Positions 1 through 9,637 of a stretch of 26,560 nt of DNA are shown piece by piece. The notes under the pieces are model-generated. The model did no database searches. It saw only the letters and a program-made list of their open reading frames with translations, and had not been told where the DNA came from. The position numbers and the translations under genes were made by a program. This stretch comes from Dimargaris cristalligena. Its lineage: Eukaryota; Kickxellomycota; Dimargaritomycetes; Dimargaritales; Dimargaritaceae. The first letter of the stretch is position 1; every line of letters begins with the position of its first letter. The stretch is taken from positions 1-26,560 of the forward strand of contig JANBQC010000396.1 of assembly GCA_027576995.1 (NCBI GenBank), written 5' to 3'.

Positions 1-83
1 CTATATATATCTTAAAAAACCCTACGTCCTACTCGGCTCCCCTAAATACTAGTCCACCACGACCAAACGTAACACTAGCTCAC

Positions 84-258
84 CCCGCATCATCTTATTC
101 TCGGCCACGCCCAGATTGAGGATGCCGTCTGGGTTGTTTGCAGGATGGTAATGGTTATTGCCAACCCGCGAAAATATTTTCCACAGGGGATTGTTAAAGG
201 ACAGGTTGGCCCGAACCCGCTCCGACAACGGGGCATTGGGAAGGTTCGATTCGCCCAT
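84..258 (-). CDS. ACC synthase-like class I aminotransferase, first exon (partial)
   Basis: The reading frame starts at the ATG at 258 (reverse strand) and gives 58 codons plus one base before a good donor, GTGAGC, at 83-78. Residues about 42-55 read NPDGILNLGVAENK, which matches the N-terminal NPxGIIxxGxAEN signature of 1-aminocyclopropane-1-carboxylate synthase-like, PLP-dependent class I/II aminotransferases. In this family the segment precedes the PLP-binding large domain; the catalytic lysine would lie far downstream, outside the window. Without a splice the frame runs only to a stop at 49-51, so an intron beginning at 83 is the better reading. No second exon is recognisable in bases 1-82. 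The frame is also open upstream to an earlier ATG at 345, but that extension is hydrophobic and family-unlike. Family assignment rests on one motif; the true substrate (ACC synthesis or an ordinary transamination) cannot be told. Confidence 0.6.
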
Positions 259-620
259 GGCGGTAACGGAGAGTAGTTGACCTATATAATTAACAAAAGA
301 TGGGATAGTACGATAAATACAGCCTTGTAGAAAAAGGAAAAGCAACGAAATGAGAATATACGAGTTAGCTTAGAGAGGATAAGCGAGACACATATAGTGC
401 GTGGCGCCGCAAACTCAATGGACGGGAATATAGGATAATCAAAGGCGTAAACAGCGTAGCTTTACTGGCTGGGCTGAGGCTCTTAGTGGCGGTGCCAAGT
501 GGGGGGATGGAACGGATAGCTGGGCGGCTCAAAGTTAGCTTGGGGGAGGATAATTAAAAATGGAGTAATAGGGGGCGGGCTACGTTTGCTCTTGATGGCC
601 GAGCGGATAGGTGCTGGCTT

Positions 621-634
621 ATATATATATATAT
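621..634. repeat. (AT)7 microsatellite
   Basis: Seven uninterrupted AT dinucleotides, followed by ATGTATGT-like degeneration. Intergenic, about 360 bases upstream of the aminotransferase start codon. Confidence 0.9.
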
Positions 635-775
635 GTATGTCGTAGTATACCCTTGCACAATGTGGCTTGGCTGAGAAGGTATCCTCTTTTACGCTTAGTT
701 CCCCACACCCTCGGGCCATTGGACTGAATCGGGGGGACGAGTTTATGGAGATGGGGATTGGTTCCTTTTGCCACT

Positions 776-794
776 GAGAGAGAGAGAGAGAGAG
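776..794. repeat. (GA)n microsatellite
   Basis: Uninterrupted GA dinucleotides over 19 bases; read on the reverse (transcribed) strand this is a CT tract upstream of the aminotransferase exon. Confidence 0.9.
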
Positions 795-1081
795 GGTGGA
801 AAATGATGGACAACAATGGCATGTTTCAAACACCCTCTCAGCCTCGCGTTTGGCACAGCCGCCAGACCAACATCCGTATTATCTCTATCCATCCCCACGC
901 CTTTACGATTTGTCGCTTATTAGGCCAGGCGGGATGTGACTTTTCCATTGGGTCACTTGCTATTAAATCCCCCTAATATACTTGTCACACACAAACTAGT
1001 TTAATGATGCCTTTTCAGGCCCACGTCAACGTCGAGGTTCGCCATAAAGAATAGGCGACGGCCTGGGCAAGTATAAAGGCC

Positions 1082-1103
1082 GTGGTGCAAACAAATGCAC
1101 CAC
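1082..1103. other. Perfect 8-bp inverted repeat
   Basis: GTGGTGCA at 1082-1089 and TGCACCAC at 1096-1103 are exact reverse complements with a 6-base loop (AACAAA). A TATAAA lies 5 bases upstream at 1072-1077. Function unknown; it could be a chance palindrome or a dimeric protein site. Confidence 0.6.
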
Positions 1104-1686
1104 CCCACCGCGTTTCCCTTCCTTGATTAACAAAAGGACATTGGGACTTCGACTATCTGACTGGCTGTGCTATGCCTACCAGCAGCCGTGAGCTAACCAC
1201 CGTAAGAGGCTTATTTTTGGGCGGAAGCATACGAATATCCGGGATTTTACCATGGTTCCCACAGTAGTCCAGAGAAGGGTCCCGGAGGAGAGGCATTATA
1301 GAGTGACTAGGCCTCCGCTGATTAGTAAGCTGGTGGGGAGAGTGGGGCTGGTCATCTCCAGCGACTATGACTGGCCACCGGTCCCGTATAGAGTAGAACC
1401 TCCCAATTAACCCGCTATCAAATGATCAAAATTGGGCTGTGACGAACGAGAAGTATCGTCTAAAGAAATCCAATACCCATGCAAAGGTGCAGACTGTATT
1501 TCCGTCCGTTACAAAAGAGTGCACCTCGAAATGAAACAGCATACTAAAAACACTGCTATCTGTATGTGTTGGTTTTATAAGCGACTGCAAGAAACAAGAA
1601 ATTCAGTTAAGAATTATTAAATAGAGATGAGAGCCCCTTTTATCCGGTAAAAAGTACAATGGAAATGTTAATAAAATCAGGTTCTT

Positions 1687-1692
1687 TTTATT
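1687..1692 (-). terminator. Candidate polyadenylation signal of importin-like gene
   Basis: AATAAA on the reverse strand lies 47 bases downstream of the importin-like stop codon (1739-1741), a sensible distance for a 3' end. The assignment is by position and motif only. Confidence 0.5.
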
Positions 1693-1738
1693 TTAAACAA
1701 AGTCCTCTCGCCTGAGGTGACGGGATAGAGGGGAGTAG

Positions 1739-4700
1739 CTAAACAACGCGTACGATTTCGGGTTCAATATGCTCGTTGTAGTATCTATCCATCAGCAGGT
1801 GGGTGGTATGGCGGATATCTTCGTCATCCAACAGCGTCGCCGATTCAATTAAATCGATGGCACCGTCAATGGACTTCAGCATGTCGACGCCCTAGAAGTC
1901 CAAACAAAAGGAAAAGTTCAAATTATTTAAAATTACATAAGTACACATTAGAGTGGGCGATTAGGCTAAGTGGTGGCGATAAAGCAATTTTAAGGTGAAA
2001 AATACATTGATACCAGTGTGGCGGCGATGTTCCTATATATTTATACAAGCCGCTGGCTGGCCTTACCTGGGAGTTCTCGGTGACCAGGAGCATGAAGAAG
2101 TGGAGGGCCATGCGGACGAATTCGGTGGCATTGGTTTTGAAAAAGTCCAAAAAAGCTAAACGGGGATGGAAAAAAGCAGCAGCAATAGATTGTATGTATC
2201 AAGGGAGTTAGTGATAAGTGAGAACTTAAGGTCTTAATTTCAGATTTGGGCCGAACACCCCCTAATCTGCCTGGCGGCTACACCCCGATAACAACTACCC
2301 CCTTCTAATCAGACCTAGAATTAAACGGTTAAATGCTTACCAGGGACGAGTGCCTTGAGATTTAGGCTGTTGAAATAGTCGCTGCCGTGATTGGCAATAT
2401 TGAGCAAACTGAAGGCGGCCTGGGTATATGTAATGATGATTGTTAATCCCAGGAAATGTCAAAAAGAGAGAGAGAGAGAGAGAGAGAGTTACGTTGGTTA
2501 GCACCATAGGAAAATTAGTCCAAATAAATTTACCGTACAAAATGCCACAAGTATAACTACCAATTCATCTTTATACACCCCCTCTACTGCCTCAACTCAT
2601 AGAATCAGGGGGTGAACATCTTCTCTAGCCATTAAACTCACCTCACGCCGAATATCGAAAGCATCATGGCCCATAATCTGGGTCAGAATGGCCACCGTAT
2701 CTTGCTTAAGCACCTTATTAACCTGGGTCTTAGTGCCTGCGGTCAGGTTAGATAGAACCCAGAGCCCCTCCTTCTTGACGGTGCGGGCGGGCGACTCGGC
2801 TACCCAATGCAGTAGCTGTTTGAGAATCTCGGGGAAAGCCAGTACACGGTCGGCCGTGGCTTCGCTGATGGCCGACACATTGCCCAGCGTTCGGATAAGG
2901 GGAAGGGCGGCCGAGCCCTGGTCGGCGAACTTTGCCAGTTGGGGCACGAGGGCGGCAATGACATCCTGCTCTTCAATGAGTCGCTGGGCGTAATTAATAT
3001 CGCCGGCCGTAATGTATACGAGAACCCAGAAGACCTCCTTGAGCACGTCGAGGCTGGCATGGCTATCGAGGTGCTGCATGAGTTTGGGCCCAATGTCAGC
3101 GTCAAACAGTTCCCGTACGGCCGCGCTGGGGCAACGGGCCAGGTTGGAAAGGGCAAAGCACACCGTTTGGGTGAGGCGCGAACTATGTTCTTGGTTGAGC
3201 AGACCCACCAACGGGGGAGTCACGCCCTGCTTGGCCAGTTCTTCCCGGAACTGGGGACCTTCGGCCGCAATATTACCAATGGCCCAGGCGGCCTGGTCAG
3301 CCAGGTCGCAGTTGTTGGCCTTCAAGCTCTGGATCAGGAAGGGCACGGCGCCCATGATTTTGGTGCAGAGTTCCGCGGAGCCAGCCGCGATATCTGAGGA
3401 TTGGTCGAGAAAAGTAGTAGTATTGATTTGAGGGGGGTTAGCCGAATGTTGCATTGGGGGAATTGGGTAAGGTAGAGAGAGTGTGTGTGTGTGCGGCTTG
3501 ATATTGCCACCGAGGGATAACTAACTAAGGCTGCCTATATAATCGTTTATCCGGCTGAAAAGCAGAGTACTATGGTTATAGCTGTGATTGGGATGAGATA
3601 TTGAGAAAATAGGAAACTATAAGACTTACTTGTGATACACCAGGTGGCCTGGAGCTGGATTTCGGAATTGGGACTATGGATGAGTCTCTGCATGGTTAAC
3701 CATATCACATACAATACATAATAATCAGTCGTTTAATTTTCCATTACGAAGTTAGGGTATGGATATGTCGATGGATTTAGCACTGGGAATTGTGCCCCCA
3801 AAAAACCTGTTAAATTAAAAACATTAGATAACTAATAATAGATTAGCTAGTGGAAGACCTTACCATTAGCTGGGGCACACAGCTACCCACTAATATGTAC
3901 TTCTCCAACGACCGCGAGGGACTGATAAGGCGGGAACTGAGCATCTTAAGACCCTTCAAACACTCGCTCTCGGACCCCTATGGAAAGATATTAGCGTAAA
4001 AGAATTAAAGTATCAAGGGGGGTTATAGGAGGAAATAAGTTAGTTTTGAAATAACCTTATCAATAAACGAGGCGCGGATTCGAGTGGGTTGAACGATGGA
4101 TTCGTATAGCAAATGGTGTATAGACCCTTACAGCCAAGGCAGCTTCGAGCTCAGCCACTTCAGAAGGGTTGGATTCGTATTCCGATTCGGTGCCTATGGT
4201 GAAGGACATTCAAATAAGTCCCGATTTAATTTGGAGAGGAGGAGAGAGTGTGTATGTAAAAGAGCGAAGGATTGGCACGTTAGCACTAACCCTAACTATA
4301 CCGCGATAAGGGGCTAATATTCCAGTGAATACGGGACGGTAGCCCTGTTACCCTCAATGTACTAACAAGGGGTCGTTGCTCTGTAATACTTCCACTTCCA
4401 CCATTAGGCCGGAAAGATTATCAGTCTGGTTAAGGCGGGTGGAGAAGGCCCTGGCCCCGAGTCCTGTGACTGCTAACCTATATCATCTACGGCCAAAGAG
4501 GTGGCCCAACCGTCGGGCGAGTAGCAAAGAGATATCCCCACTCACCCATCCAACCATCACTGTAAGTCGGGTTCCTTCCACCATACTTACCCGAGTCTTC
4601 GTAGTCGTCGTCGACGAGCGTACGGAAACGCTTGCCCATAATGAGCTGTTCCCGCTGACGCTTGCGCTCGTGAGCATCCTGGGAGATGCGGTGGGCGCGG

Positions 4701-4852
4701 GCCTCTTTGGGCGAGCCGGGCATGCCATTGACCTTAAACAGACTACGCCGACGGGCGCCGGGAAGTTTGGCGGAAGCGTTGGGGTTGTTGTTGTTATTGG
4801 AAGCCGGCGAAGACGGGCCTTTTTGGGCTGTCGCGTAGTTGGGACTACTCAT
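1739..4852 (-). CDS. Importin-alpha family protein (IBB + armadillo repeats), divergent, TMCO6-like
   Basis: Eight exons, reverse strand: 4591-4852, 4363-4463, 3864-3977, 3630-3687, 2642-3393, 2341-2419, 2067-2155, 1739-1891. All borders are GT-AG and the sum is 1608 nt (535 aa), close to the ~530 aa usual for importin alpha. Residues about 40-80 form an importin-beta-binding region: basic RRR, then ERKRQREQ and GKRFR, followed by an acidic stretch. Armadillo repeats follow, with signatures WCITNIAAG (W175), WAIGNIA (W215), FALSNLA (F258), FWVLVYITAGD (W301), RTLGNVS and WVLSNLTAG (W390), then FSLLNIA (F432). Importin alpha carries basic NLS cargo to the nuclear pore by binding importin beta through the IBB. 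Here the ARM4 and ARM8 tryptophans are phenylalanine, and the C-terminal part resembles TMCO6-like ARM proteins, so it may be a specialised paralogue rather than the sole importin alpha. The start at 4852 gives the IBB a normal N-terminal lead of about 40 residues. Confidence 0.88.
2465..2488. repeat. (AG)12 microsatellite inside an importin-like intron
   Basis: Twelve uninterrupted AG units in the 222-base intron 2420-2641. On the coding (reverse) strand this is a CT tract; it may lengthen the pyrimidine-rich part of the intron, about 45 bases upstream of the acceptor. Confidence 0.9.
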
Positions 4853-6071
4853 GGCTCTGCTGGAAAAAAAAAACAGGGGTGGTAGTAGTAAGTTGGTAGG
4901 GGGAAGGTGTGGAAAATAAAATAATATAAAAATATAGGTTGGGGGGTGGGCAGTACAAGGACCGAGTAGGAGGAAGTGTGGAGTATTATAAGATAAAATA
5001 GCACACCGGACAGGAGTTTGGAAAGTAGAGAAGGAAAAGGGGGAGAGTAGGCACAACAGGGTCAAGACTACGGCGCAGTAATAGAAAGAAGTAGTAGAGC
5101 TTTGGGCCAATACTATACCCTAACCCTAGTGTTGGAAGTGCCGCCCCACCAGCTTGGCCAAGGTGGGACAAGTCTCCCCATGGGCGGGCTGGGGTAACCG
5201 CCGGAGGATGCGGCCGAGACCAGAAAGATAAAATCCTCCTCCTACTACGTATCCCTGCTTCCTATGGTGTTTCAGCCCGCCCGTTATAAAACACCAATCA
5301 AGGCAGGGTGGGGTGGTTCCAGATAAAAGAAACCCCCTCTCTCCACGGAAGTCCGGCTCTTTCTTGACCCAAGTCGCCTGTTCTGCGCTTGAAGGTGAGA
5401 AAGAAGGCTCTCGTTCATAACCTTCACTCGATAACAACAACCACCGTCACAAAGACGGCAGAGAACACCCTAGGGCCGCCGAGTATCTCCAGGATTTTCC
5501 TCTAAACAGGGGTATATACCAAAAGAAAAGAGTGTCTTTGGCCTTTGCCAGTGATCCAGCACAAAGGATGGCTAATGCTCAGCTGAGTATTGGTTGGTGC
5601 AGATATAATGAGATCATTCGGTAAATTGAACTCCCTCCCAAAAGTGCCTCCTTATTCACCTGGTCACACACACAAGTGGGCAGTGGATACTAGCCTTAAC
5701 TCAAATCCCTCCTGTCCAATACCCTGTCTACCTTCTCCACGTTGGAAGATGGATTGGTTTCGCAGGAACTCGGCAATAGGTATGTACCCATCGACGTCAA
5801 ACCTGCGCATATTAGAGGACGGATACAACAACTACACCGAGTCTCATCGTTGCCCAAGTCAGTGAGGGAAAGTAACGATATTACAGATTCCGATATAGGG
5901 TGGGGGGGATTGGGTATAGTATTCAATACAACTCGGATATAATAAATAGGGGTTTTACAGTGGCTTGGTACAATTATTGTGTAAGGAGGGGAGGATGATA
6001 AGGGAAGATACGAGCAGACAAAGTCCAGTTGGCCTAGGATAACACCAGGAAGCCATATAAAAATTGGGCAA
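4853..6071. other. Mostly gene-free stretch between importin-like and SPATA20-like genes
   Basis: Apart from the exon-like segment at 5631-5796, no gene is recognised. The part next to 4852 is the leader and promoter region of the importin-like gene and includes an A10 tract just upstream of its start. Open frames at 4986-5440 on the reverse strand (61-104 codons) have no recognisable motifs and are of mixed, low-complexity composition. A CCCTAACCCTA at 5118-5128 equals about two telomere-like units and is probably incidental. Confidence 0.5.
5631..5796 (-). pseudogene. Isolated exon-like segment; Tpt1/KptA- or La-motif-like peptide
   Basis: On the reverse strand, bases 5796-5735 read RFDVDGYIPIAEFLRNQSIF and a few more residues. 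The segment is preceded by a possible acceptor (CTCTAATATGCGCAG) and followed by GTAGAC, a weak donor, at 5734. A D-x-DGY(I/V)P(I/L)xxxL segment occurs early in tRNA 2'-phosphotransferase (Tpt1/KptA), and a similar DGY(V/I)PI stretch occurs in the La motif of La-related proteins. Neither the flanking LRH motif nor the KQRF motif of Tpt1, nor the YYFS part of a La motif, was found in any frame nearby. It could be a gene with very short unrecognised exons, a decayed gene, or a chance match. Without an intron the frame continues to a stop at about 5631. Low confidence; listed so that it can be searched. Confidence 0.25.
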
Positions 6072-8711
6072 CTATCCCAACTTAGCTTTCAAGTCTTCGG
6101 CCCGGGAGATGGGTAGGCCACACGTAGAATCACGGCAAATATAAGCAGTGGAGGAAGAAGTGGGGGCAGCATTCTGGGCAATAATCTCGCGCACCACGGA
6201 ATGGTGCCGGGCCACATAGCCGCCGCCAGCCTCATCCCCGTCATTTAGGCAGGGACGACGAGGTGACCGCAATACGGGAATGAGGACCCGATTAGGGAGG
6301 AACCGCCGCCGAGCCTCCTGCAGCATCGCCTGGGTCTCCTTGGCCTCCGGGTCGTCCCCCTTGCACACAATGATGATTTCGGTATTGCCCTGCAGCAGCT
6401 GCATAAGGCCCTTGACCAACGCGGGACTAGACTGCGGGAAGCGGGCCAGCTGGTCACCCAAGTGGCGCAAGGTTTTTTCGGCCCGGGTGCGGAACTCCGG
6501 CTGATCCAAGTAGGAGGCCAGTCGGAGCAGGTTACCTACCGCTACGGCATTGGCGGACGGCTCGGCGCCGTCGTGGTCATCCTTAAGCCGTAGGATGAGG
6601 TGGGGATCGCCAGCCTCGGCATGGAAATACCCTCCACCTGCCGCAGAGGAATCCCAGAACCGCTCGTCCTGAGTCTGCTGCAGGTCGTGAGCCCAGGCTA
6701 ACCACCGTTCGTCACCGCTCGCTTCGTATAAGTCCAGAAGACCTTGGATTAAAAACGCATAGTCGTCCGCAAAGCCGGCTACCGGGGAGGCACCGCCGTC
6801 CCGCCAGGTCCGGAGTAGACTCTTCTCCTCGGGGCGATACAGATGATCACGGATGAACTGGGCCGCGTGGGTGGCTGCTTCGAGATGGGCGGGTTCCTCG
6901 AGCGCGGAGGCCGCCCGGGCTAGAGCCGATATCATGAGACCATTCCAACTAGTGACTACCTTATCGTCCCGATGGGGCCGGGGCCGGTGCTCAAATCGGT
7001 ACTGGGCAAGCTCAGCATAGGCCTGGCGCAGCATCGATTCCACGTCTTCTGGACTTTGCATAGGCGGGCAATTAGAGTCGTCGGCAGTCAAAGTACCGGC
7101 CTGAATTCCCGCTTGGTAATACTTGTAGGTGTCCTCGGCGTCATGCTCCCGGATCAGTACGTTTTGACCTACTAACTCCCCGTGAGGGTCCATTTCCGGG
7201 TTCACGTTGCCCTGGGGCCGTACTCCGAAGGCATGGGCAAACAGGTCGGCCCGCAGATGACCAAGGCGGGTTTGCAGTTCGGTCCAGGTCCACACGCAGA
7301 AGGCGCCCTCTTTCTTTTTGACCGCCCCAGATTCGAGCAAAGAATCGGCATCCTCGGCGGAATAAAACCCACCTTGGGCACTGGTCAGATCACGCGCTAC
7401 ATAGGCTAGAATATCCCGTACGGCATCGGCCAACTCGGTCTCGCCCGACAGTAAATATGCGTCGGTAAAAGTCCGGGCCAGCTGGGCCTGGTCGTAGAGC
7501 ATTTTTTCAAAGTGGGGCACATGCCAGCGGGCATCGACACTGTACCGGTGAAAGCCGCCGCCCACATGGTCGTGGATGCCGCCGCGGTTGATATGACGAA
7601 GGGTGAGCAGAACCATGGCCTGGGCCCGGGCAGCCATGGTATCGCGATGGTCAAGCTGCTCCTTGATGCGTTGGACGAGGGCGGTTCGGTCAGTGGGTGG
7701 GGTCGAATCCGACGGGGCCAGCCAGGTTAGGCGTTCCCGTAACTCGTGCTCCAGTTGACCCAGAAAGGCCTCCGACAGCTGGTCCCATGACTGGGTCTCC
7801 AATGCGGGGTGGTTTAGGCCGGTGCGCATGTAAAATGCGTAAGCCAGCATGAAATCAAGGACGGCAGGGGTGGGGAACTTCGGGGCCTTACTAAAACCAC
7901 CGTTTTGGGGATCGAATCGGGCGGCTAGTTTTGCATAGGCCCGCGGCGCCGAGGCCCAGCTAAGCATCGGGCCTGAGCCGGTCGTGGACGAAGCGCCATC
8001 GGGTTTTTCGAGGGCGGTACGCAACTTACCCATAATGTGCTGCCCGGACTGGCGGAGTTTTTCTGGGTCGGCAGCCCAGGCATCGCTCAAGTAAGTCAGT
8101 ATGGAGGTAAAGCCGGGGGTGTTGAAGCGGTCCCGGGGCGGGAAGTAAGTACCCCCGAAAAAAGGCAAGAGGTCGGGGGTTAAAAACACGCTCATGGGCC
8201 AACCGCCCCCGCCCGTAGTGGCCTGGACGTAGGTCATGTACACCTTGTCCACGTCCGGTTGGACTTCGCGGTCCACCTTGATATTCACAAAATGGGTGTT
8301 GAGCAGTTGGGCCACCTCCGGGTCTTCAAAAGACTCGTGTTCCATGACATGGCACCAATGGCAGGTGCTGTAGCCGATACTCAGGAAAATGGGTTTTTGC
8401 TCTTGTTGGGCCTTGGTAAAGGCCTCGGGGCCCCAGGGGTACCAGTCCACGGGGTTGTGGGCGTGCTGGAGGAGATAGGGGCTGCGTTCGTGGATCAGGC
8501 GATTGGGAGGGGGTCGGGTAGGGTTAGAGGGGGGAGAGGTCCCGGCCCCCCCACCGCGGCTGCTGTTGGTGGGGCTGGACATGGTGGCGGACCAGTGGAA
8601 AGTCCGTCGGTTAAGAAAGAGAGTGCGGGGTGGTTGAAGGCGAAGCGACGGAGTCAGAACGGTCGAGTTGGGGAGAAAATAGCGAGCGAATGAACAATGA
8701 AGAAGCCGCAT
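6072..8711 (-). CDS. SPATA20/YyaL-type thioredoxin-fold protein (DUF255), mitochondrial presequence likely
   Basis: A single uninterrupted exon of 879 codons. Residues 70-192 form the DUF255 thioredoxin-like domain: [20 protein letters not shown], the CHWC redox-type motif at C117-C120, [10 protein letters not shown] (146-155), [11 protein letters not shown] (169-179) and GGTYFPP (186-192). [10 protein letters not shown] (271-280), [17 protein letters not shown] and HFEKMLYDQ (377-408) begin the alpha/alpha six-hairpin domain typical of bacterial YyaL and animal SPATA20, which ends with CRDSTCGLP near the C-terminus. The biochemical role of the family is not settled; a redox or folding function is usually inferred. 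I start at the ATG at 8711 because residues 1-43 are rich in R, L and S, nearly free of acidic residues, and look like a mitochondrial presequence. The ATG at 8582 would give a shorter, perhaps cytosolic, form. The frame stays open upstream to 8972, but through a (CT)n tract. Confidence 0.93.
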   Translation of the reverse strand: MRLLHCSFARYFLPNSTVLTPSLRLQPPRTLFLNRRTFHWSATMSSPTNSSRGGGAGTSPPSNPTRPPPNRLIHERSPYLLQHAHNPVDWYPWGPEAFTKAQQEQKPIFLSIGYSTCHWCHVMEHESFEDPEVAQLLNTHFVNIKVDREVQPDVDKVYMTYVQATTGGGGWPMSVFLTPDLLPFFGGTYFPPRDRFNTPGFTSILTYLSDAWAADPEKLRQSGQHIMGKLRTALEKPDGASSTTGSGPMLSWASAPRAYAKLAARFDPQNGGFSKAPKFPTPAVLDFMLAYAFYMRTGLNHPALETQSWDQLSEAFLGQLEHELRERLTWLAPSDSTPPTDRTALVQRIKEQLDHRDTMAARAQAMVLLTLRHINRGGIHDHVGGGFHRYSVDARWHVPHFEKMLYDQAQLARTFTDAYLLSGETELADAVRDILAYVARDLTSAQGGFYSAEDADSLLESGAVKKKEGAFCVWTWTELQTRLGHLRADLFAHAFGVRPQGNVNPEMDPHGELVGQNVLIREHDAEDTYKYYQAGIQAGTLTADDSNCPPMQSPEDVESMLRQAYAELAQYRFEHRPRPHRDDKVVTSWNGLMISALARAASALEEPAHLEAATHAAQFIRDHLYRPEEKSLLRTWRDGGASPVAGFADDYAFLIQGLLDLYEASGDERWLAWAHDLQQTQDERFWDSSAAGGGYFHAEAGDPHLILRLKDDHDGAEPSANAVAVGNLLRLASYLDQPEFRTRAEKTLRHLGDQLARFPQSSPALVKGLMQLLQGNTEIIIVCKGDDPEAKETQAMLQEARRRFLPNRVLIPVLRSPRRPCLNDGDEAGGGYVARHHSVVREIIAQNAAPTSSSTAYICRDSTCGLPISRAEDLKAKLG

Positions 8712-9364
8712 AGTACTGAAGCGAACATGGAAGGACACTTGGGCAAAGCAGTCCACAGCGAAAAAGAGAGAGAGAGAGAGGCTCTGGATGGTCTGATTTT
8801 CCCAACTATGTTCATTCATAGCATATACACACGACGTCATTGGGAAAACACACATAGAGAGGGCGCTCAGTCCGATCAAGTCGCAGTATTCCGTGCTAGG
8901 CTGGGGTTTCATGACCAAAATGCCCTGTGGTATACAAGAGGAGCAGAAGCTGGTCTCAGCGCCCCGTTCCACCTTTGACGCCGCTTGGTGCCTTCTCTTT
9001 TCTACCCTATCCTATTGTGCCTTTTGGCTTCCATTCCAGTGATTCTTCTTGTGCACAGCTCCCTAACCCCTCTACCTATTCTTTTTTTGCTATTCCCCGA
9101 CCCTGTTGAGCCGAGGTAAGCTGGAGAGAGAAAGGGCACTACTCTCCCAATCCACCCACGAACCCTGTACTAAGCGCATTGGCTTGGCTTGACTACCAAA
9201 GCTCATTCGCCAGTCGGAGCATCCAATCGCCTCGTCCGATCCCCGACTTCGCCCCTCCGCTCCTTCCACAAGCACCCACTACCTCGAAACTAACCCACTA
9301 TACGCATATACACCCCAACCCTCTACTTACTCGACCCAGTCCCCCTTAGCCGCCTGTATTTACC
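8712..9364. promoter_or_regulatory. Divergent intergenic promoter region
   Basis: This 653-base gap separates two genes transcribed away from each other, so it should contain both promoters. It holds the (AG)8 tract and, from about 8990 to 9360, a pyrimidine-rich stretch leading to the 90-aa gene, which is typical of a fungal 5' leader. No distinct TATA box or known operator was identified. Confidence 0.55.
8765..8780. repeat. (AG)8 microsatellite
   Basis: AG dinucleotides 54 bases upstream of the SPATA20-like start; a CT tract in the sense of that gene, probably in its 5' leader. Confidence 0.85.
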
Positions 9365-9637
9365 ATGTCCTCCTCCTCAACCCAGCCCACCACTGGCCCG
9401 AACCCCCCGGCGGCAACCCAGACACTGGAGCAATTTGTCACCGAACAGCCCCAGTGCGTGTATATAGTCGATGCCAAGTCGGACCTGGTCTGCCGTAACT
9501 TACCCGACGGCCGGCGGTCGTGTGTGCGGGTCGATCTGACCCAGAAGGAGATGTTCGAAGTGATGCAAAAACTAGACTTTTTCTGTACGTTGCCCGCAGA
9601 GCCGGAGAAAACCTACCTGGAATGCAGACGAATTTGA
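9365..9637 (+). CDS. Small hypothetical protein (90 aa), cysteine-containing
   Basis: The intact frame starts at an ATG in good context (TTACCATGTCC) and encodes 90 residues. About 20 N-terminal residues are rich in Ser, Thr, Pro and Ala. A compact C-terminal part has five cysteines (in QCVYIVD, LVCRNLPDG, SCVRVDLTQ, FFCTLP and LECRRI), with alternating beta-like and helical character. There is no signal peptide or membrane segment. Third codon positions favour C and G, like the surrounding real genes and unlike the spurious frames, which argues that it is translated. The start follows a pyrimidine-rich leader, and an AT tract lies 35 bases after the stop. I do not recognise the family; a zinc- or disulfide-stabilised small fold is possible, but the cysteine spacing matches no common finger. 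Confidence 0.55.
   Translation: MSSSSTQPTTGPNPPAATQTLEQFVTEQPQCVYIVDAKSDLVCRNLPDGRRSCVRVDLTQKEMFEVMQKLDFFCTLPAEPEKTYLECRRI

Larger units (their letters stand above)
259..1738. other. Gene-free stretch between aminotransferase and importin-like genes
   Basis: No recognisable protein-coding gene. The two reverse-strand genes on either side are arranged head to tail, so this stretch holds the 3' end of the importin-like gene and the upstream region of the aminotransferase. Seen here are an (AT)7 tract at 621-634, a (GA)n tract at 776-794, a TATAAA at 1072-1077, a perfect 8-bp hairpin at 1082-1103 and a 52-codon open frame at 1252-1410 in the context ACCATGG. Short open frames elsewhere have random-looking composition. 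Confidence 0.6.

Noticed and set aside
244..252. A tRNA T-loop-like GTTCGATTC
   Set aside because: The flanks cannot pair as a T-stem and the site lies in the aminotransferase exon; a second instance near 11889 in a Hook intron also lacks a stem. No tRNA was found.
1432..1620. A 62-codon plus-strand frame
   Set aside because: It begins at TTG, not ATG, and has no conserved pattern or supportive context.
2688..3431. Plus-strand frames of 101-152 codons over the importin-like exon
   Set aside because: They are antisense shadows of the armadillo-repeat exon.
5118..5128. Telomere-like CCCTAACCCTA (and a similar motif at 4286-4296)
   Set aside because: Only about two units each; CTAAC motifs are common here as intron branch points, so there is no evidence of a telomere or interstitial array.
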